NCBI GenBank assembly: GCA_050331695.1 | Contig: JBHJGP010000003.1 | Span: forward strand, 298,639 to 362,638 | Direction: 5' to 3' | DNA length: 64,000 bases | Origin: JBHJGP01 sp050331695 | GTDB taxonomy: Bacteria > Pseudomonadota > Alphaproteobacteria > Geminicoccales > Geminicoccaceae | In this document: positions 61,989 through 64,000 of the stretch, piece by piece | How the letters are laid out: every line of letters starts with the position of its first letter | How positions within the stretch are numbered: the stretch's first letter is position 1 | Program-made: the position numbers and the translations under genes | The notes under the pieces: model-generated | What the model saw: only the letters and a program-made list of their open reading frames with translations | Told to the model about the DNA's origin: nothing | Databases searched by the model: none

Positions 61989-62011
61989 GCCTCCTGTGGA
62001 GGCTTTTCTTT
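61989..62011 (+). terminator. Terminator-like hairpin containing the ribosome site of the next gene
   Basis: GCCTCC (61989-61994) pairs with GGAGGC (61998-62003) around a TGT loop, followed by TTTTCTTT. The stem-loop plus T-run is a classic intrinsic terminator. The 3' arm is the GGAGG ribosome binding site of the TTG start at 62010. A second CCTCC (61980-61984) could compete for the same GGAGG. Confidence 0.65.
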
Positions 62012-62627
62012 GATCGATATCGTTGCCGACAACGCGTTTTCTTCTTGGGAATGGCTTCGCTACACGGCGGGCCTCAACCCTTTCGTTACCATCTTCGCGG
62101 TCGTCGCCGCGCTCATCGGTATCGTCAGCGCCCGACAAATCGCCCGCAGCAAGGTGACCCTGGATTTTATCGAGAAGAAGGAATCCACCTCCTACTACCG
62201 CCGGATCCACAACACCTTCTCGCTCTACAGAAAAGCAGGTCGGCTGGCGTTTCTCTACGATCCCAAGACCGACGAAGATCGCGCCGCGCGCACGGACGTG
62301 TTCGACTATCTCAACCATTATGAGATCGTCTCCATCGGCATTCTCGAGCGGGTGCTGAGCGGCCGGATCTACAAGAAATGGATGCGCGGGCCGTTCGTTC
62401 GCGACTGGAACGCGGCCGCTGAGTTGATCCAACGTGAGCGCTGGAAATGGCACTCGACCAAGGAGACCTGGGTCTATTACGATTCGGTGTTTCAGCACTA
62501 TCAGATCATCGCCCGGCGCTGGAGCAAGGACACCCACCATCTGGACCGCCACACCAGCGGCCCACCGACGACCCCCTCCGGCCCCGGCGACGAACTGTTC
62601 CCACCCGCGCCGGACAATCATGGCTAG
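62010..62627 (+). CDS. DUF4760-like membrane-anchored protein
   Basis: A 205-residue protein of unknown function. One N-terminal membrane helix (FVTIFAVVAALIGIVSARQI, about residues 25-44) is followed by a soluble helical region with YYRRIHNTFSLYRKAG, FDYLNHYEIVSIGILERVLS, KKWMRGPFVRDW and a Trp-rich HSTKETWVYYDSV. The layout (helix, then LNxYE, then RDW) matches DUF4760 proteins often found in accessory regions. The TTG start has GGAGG 7 bp upstream, inside the preceding hairpin. The last 40 residues are Pro/His-rich and probably disordered. Confidence 0.7.
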   Translation: MIDIVADNAFSSWEWLRYTAGLNPFVTIFAVVAALIGIVSARQIARSKVTLDFIEKKESTSYYRRIHNTFSLYRKAGRLAFLYDPKTDEDRAARTDVFDYLNHYEIVSIGILERVLSGRIYKKWMRGPFVRDWNAAAELIQRERWKWHSTKETWVYYDSVFQHYQIIARRWSKDTHHLDRHTSGPPTTPSGPGDELFPPAPDNHG

Positions 62628-62725
62628 ATCTCGTAGAACGCGAGCCTCGTCTCACGGTCACCGAAATCTTTCGAATGGCCTCAATGGCTGACGGCTCAGA
62701 CGCACGGCAGGCAGGTAGATTTCCG

Positions 62726-63211
62726 ATGCTGAAGATGGTGACGATCGGCGTCTACGGCTTCGACGGCGAAACCTTTCTGCGAGAACTCCGGCGCGCGGAC
62801 GTTCGTCTGCTGCTCGACGTGCGTCAGCGCCGCGGTGTTCGCGGTCCGGACTATGCCTGGGCGAATTCGCGCCGGCTGCAGACGGCCCTCGCCGATGCCG
62901 GGATCGCCTACGAGCACCACCCGGAGTTGGCCCCAACGACCGAGCTACGCCAGCTCCAATACACGGAGGATGACCGCCAGGGGGTCGGTAAGCGCTCGCG
63001 CCGCGAGCTCGCCGCCGAATACACCCGCCGCTATACCACCGAGATCCTCGACCGCGCCGACCTCGCACCGATCGTGTCGGCACTGCGAGCCTGTGGAACC
63101 GCGGCGCTGTTCTGTGTGGAGCGCGACCCTGAGGCTTGCCACCGCTCGTTGATCGCCCAGCGGCTGACCGAACGGTACCGCGTCATGATCGAGCACCTCC
63201 GCCCGCTGTAA
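62726..63211 (+). CDS. DUF488 family protein
   Basis: A 161-residue protein with the DUF488 features TIGVYGFDGETFLREL, LLLDVRQRRGVRGPDYAW and the C-terminal CVERDPEACHRSLIAQRL motif. The family is widespread and uncharacterised, with suggested roles in stress or nucleic-acid chemistry. The start is uncertain: ATG at 62726 (used) or 62735 fits the family N-terminus, whereas ATGs at 62677 and 62687 would add unrelated residues; none has a strong ribosome site. It begins about 100 bp after the DUF4760-like gene. Confidence 0.8.
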   Translation: MLKMVTIGVYGFDGETFLRELRRADVRLLLDVRQRRGVRGPDYAWANSRRLQTALADAGIAYEHHPELAPTTELRQLQYTEDDRQGVGKRSRRELAAEYTRRYTTEILDRADLAPIVSALRACGTAALFCVERDPEACHRSLIAQRLTERYRVMIEHLRPL

Positions 63212-63364
63212 CGCGTAGATTCCTCAAACTGTCAGGACGGCACCCACGCTGCGCTTGGGCGTTTAAGTGAACTCTTACCAGGCTTCCGCGGCCCGAACTT
63301 TCCGGGCGTATTGTGGTTCGAACTGAAGCTGGCTAAACCCGGCGTGTAGTCGGGGGACGTTTCA

Positions 63365-64000
63365 TTGTCGCTTTTGGATTTGGTCAATACTTGGTCGGGC
63401 CTCATTCTTACGTTTGTTGGCACGATAGCCGCGGTCTACGCACTCTATTTTCAACGAAAGACCACTTATCGAGGCAGGCTGCAGACAGCGGAAGGGCTGC
63501 GGGAACTTCAGGAAGAGTTCGAGCCCACCGGCCGAAACCGAGCGCGCATTGCCATCCAGCGCTTTAACGATCAAACCCAAAGCTGGTTTGGCGATATCTG
63601 GAGTTGGAAGCAGTTCGAACGCTGCCTCCTGATCGCCTTCGTCTACCCGCTCGTCCTCCTTCTCTTCGCCTGGGCATTCGGGGGTGTCCACGAGGTTGCC
63701 GGGATACCCATTCTGCCGGCTGAAACAGGTCCGGGCGAGCGCGCCATTATCGTCATGATCGCCATAGCTGCGGCTGTCACTGCTGGATGGTGCGTGCGAC
63801 AGTCGCCGAGAATTGAGGGATGGCTGAAGGCGCTTGTTCGTCTCTGGATCAACCCTAATCCCCGCAGCAACGTTGGAAAAGTCCTGCTGCGGGGATTAGA
63901 TGCCATTGCCGGTGCCTTTGCCGTTGCCGTTGCCGTTGCCTTTGCCGTTGCCGTTGCCGGTGCCTTTGCCGTTGCCGTTGCCATTGCCGTTGCCGTTGCC
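63365..64000 (+). CDS. Membrane protein ending in an alternating Ala-X hexamer array (cut by window edge)
   Basis: An open frame of 212 codons runs off the right edge. TTG at 63365 has a GGGGGA stretch about 8 bp upstream. Residues about 8-30 form a membrane helix (LILTFVGTIAAVYALYF). A charged segment follows (QTAEGLRELQEEFEPTGRNR), then two more helices at about 87-108 and 127-146. From residue 180 every second residue is Ala (codon GCC), alternating with Val, Phe, Ile or Gly, to the window end. I do not recognise a family. The absence of stops over 636 bp, with membrane-helix architecture and coding-like composition, supports a real gene, but the start and the full length are open. Confidence 0.6.
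   Translation, partial: MSLLDLVNTWSGLILTFVGTIAAVYALYFQRKTTYRGRLQTAEGLRELQEEFEPTGRNRARIAIQRFNDQTQSWFGDIWSWKQFERCLLIAFVYPLVLLLFAWAFGGVHEVAGIPILPAETGPGERAIIVMIAIAAAVTAGWCVRQSPRIEGWLKALVRLWINPNPRSNVGKVLLRGLDAIAGAFAVAVAVAFAVAVAGAFAVAVAIAVAVA
63855..63899. repeat. Perfect 15-bp inverted repeat inside the membrane-protein gene
   Basis: CTAATCCCCGCAGCA (63855-63869) is the exact reverse complement of 63885-63899, with a 15-nt loop. It lies within the open frame, two bases before the first GCC of the hexamer array. Confidence 0.9.
63902..64000 (+). repeat. GCC-NKT hexanucleotide array
   Basis: Over 99 bp (33 codons) every odd codon is GCC and every even codon is GTT (9 times), TTT (3), GGT (2) or ATT (2). 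In frame it encodes Ala alternating with Val/Phe/Gly/Ile. A higher-order order of Gly-Phe-Val-Val units is visible. The array continues to the last base, so its end is unseen. Confidence 0.95.

Noticed and set aside
63643..63984. Minus-strand open frame with an Ala-Thr-Ala-Lys tract through the hexamer array
   Set aside because: It starts within the repeat, shows no domain, and its tract is the simple complement of the array; the plus-strand frame has coherent membrane-helix architecture.
1..64000. CRISPR arrays, insertion sequences, prophage genes and rRNA genes
   Set aside because: I searched by eye for regularly spaced repeats, transposase or integrase motifs and rRNA sequence and found none.

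Overview
The window reads as a chromosomal segment of an alphaproteobacterium, probably of the Rhodospirillales or a close uncultured relative. The evidence is the high G+C content, the frequent GTG and TTG starts, and several gene neighbourhoods known from that class: ffh-rpsP-rimM-trmD-rplS-leuCD-leuB-asd, dapF-mtaB-ftsY, aroQ-accB-accC-aat next to a DUF2155 gene and mlaD, recG/sdhE/mfd, xseB-ispA-dxs-tlyA, aapJQMP, and glyQ-glyS-ppdK. Almost all of it is tightly packed core metabolism and information processing. I see no insertion sequence, prophage, CRISPR array or rRNA operon.

Layout. 0-3.7 kb: mazG, divergent from a large protein of Ig/cadherin-like repeats around a DUF1593 (nucleoside-hydrolase-like) domain. 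3.7-12.9 kb: a minus-strand run of xseA, asd, leuB, leuD, leuC, rplS, trmD, rimM, rpsP and ffh. 13-17 kb: dapF, mtaB and ftsY (plus strand, overlapping), then mlaD and a DUF2155 protein. 17-21 kb: aat, accC, accB, aroQ and an AcuI-like reductase (minus). 21-25 kb: a TRAP transporter whose binding protein is split from its two membrane subunits. 25-30 kb: bpt, a membrane-anchored methyltransferase, a coiled-coil protein, a DUF502 protein and recG. 30-39 kb: sdhE, mfd, a histone-deacetylase-like amidohydrolase, xseB, ispA, dxs and tlyA. 39-44.5 kb: a cystathionine beta-lyase and a complete general L-amino-acid ABC transporter. 44.5-52 kb: an epimerase, a lipoprotein acyltransferase/lipase of the LCAT fold, a GH4 glycosidase, a dimethylglycine/sarcosine dehydrogenase-like protein and YgfZ. 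52-60.6 kb: meaB, ppdK, glyS, glyQ, a zinc-ribbon protein, an S49 peptidase, a TrmN6-like methyltransferase and a DUF2007 protein (minus). 60.7-61.8 kb: a long-chain polyprenyl diphosphate synthase and tRNA-Pro(CGG). 61.8-64 kb: an accessory stretch of poorly known genes.

How the genes work together. Both SRP GTPases (Ffh, FtsY), both exonuclease VII subunits, both N-degron aminoacyltransferases (Aat, Bpt), two acetyl-CoA carboxylase subunits, the isomeroreductive part of leucine synthesis, and the start and chain-elongation steps of isoprenoid synthesis (Dxs, IspA, polyprenyl synthase) are all here.

The least ordinary signals are at the right edge and in a few isolated loci. (1) A membrane protein entering at 63365 ends, inside the window, in a pure alternating Ala-X array built from GCC-NKT hexamers; a perfect 15-bp inverted repeat sits just before the array. 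(2) Between tRNA-Pro and a DUF4760-like gene there is a consensus-like promoter, a seven-codon reading frame, and a terminator-like hairpin whose 3' arm is the ribosome binding site of the next gene. (3) The dimethylglycine-dehydrogenase-like gene has a sense TGG codon where the family ends, and so runs 500 bp into ygfZ. (4) The DUF1593 domain has lost residues of the usual Asp-rich motif, and its protein has no visible signal peptide.
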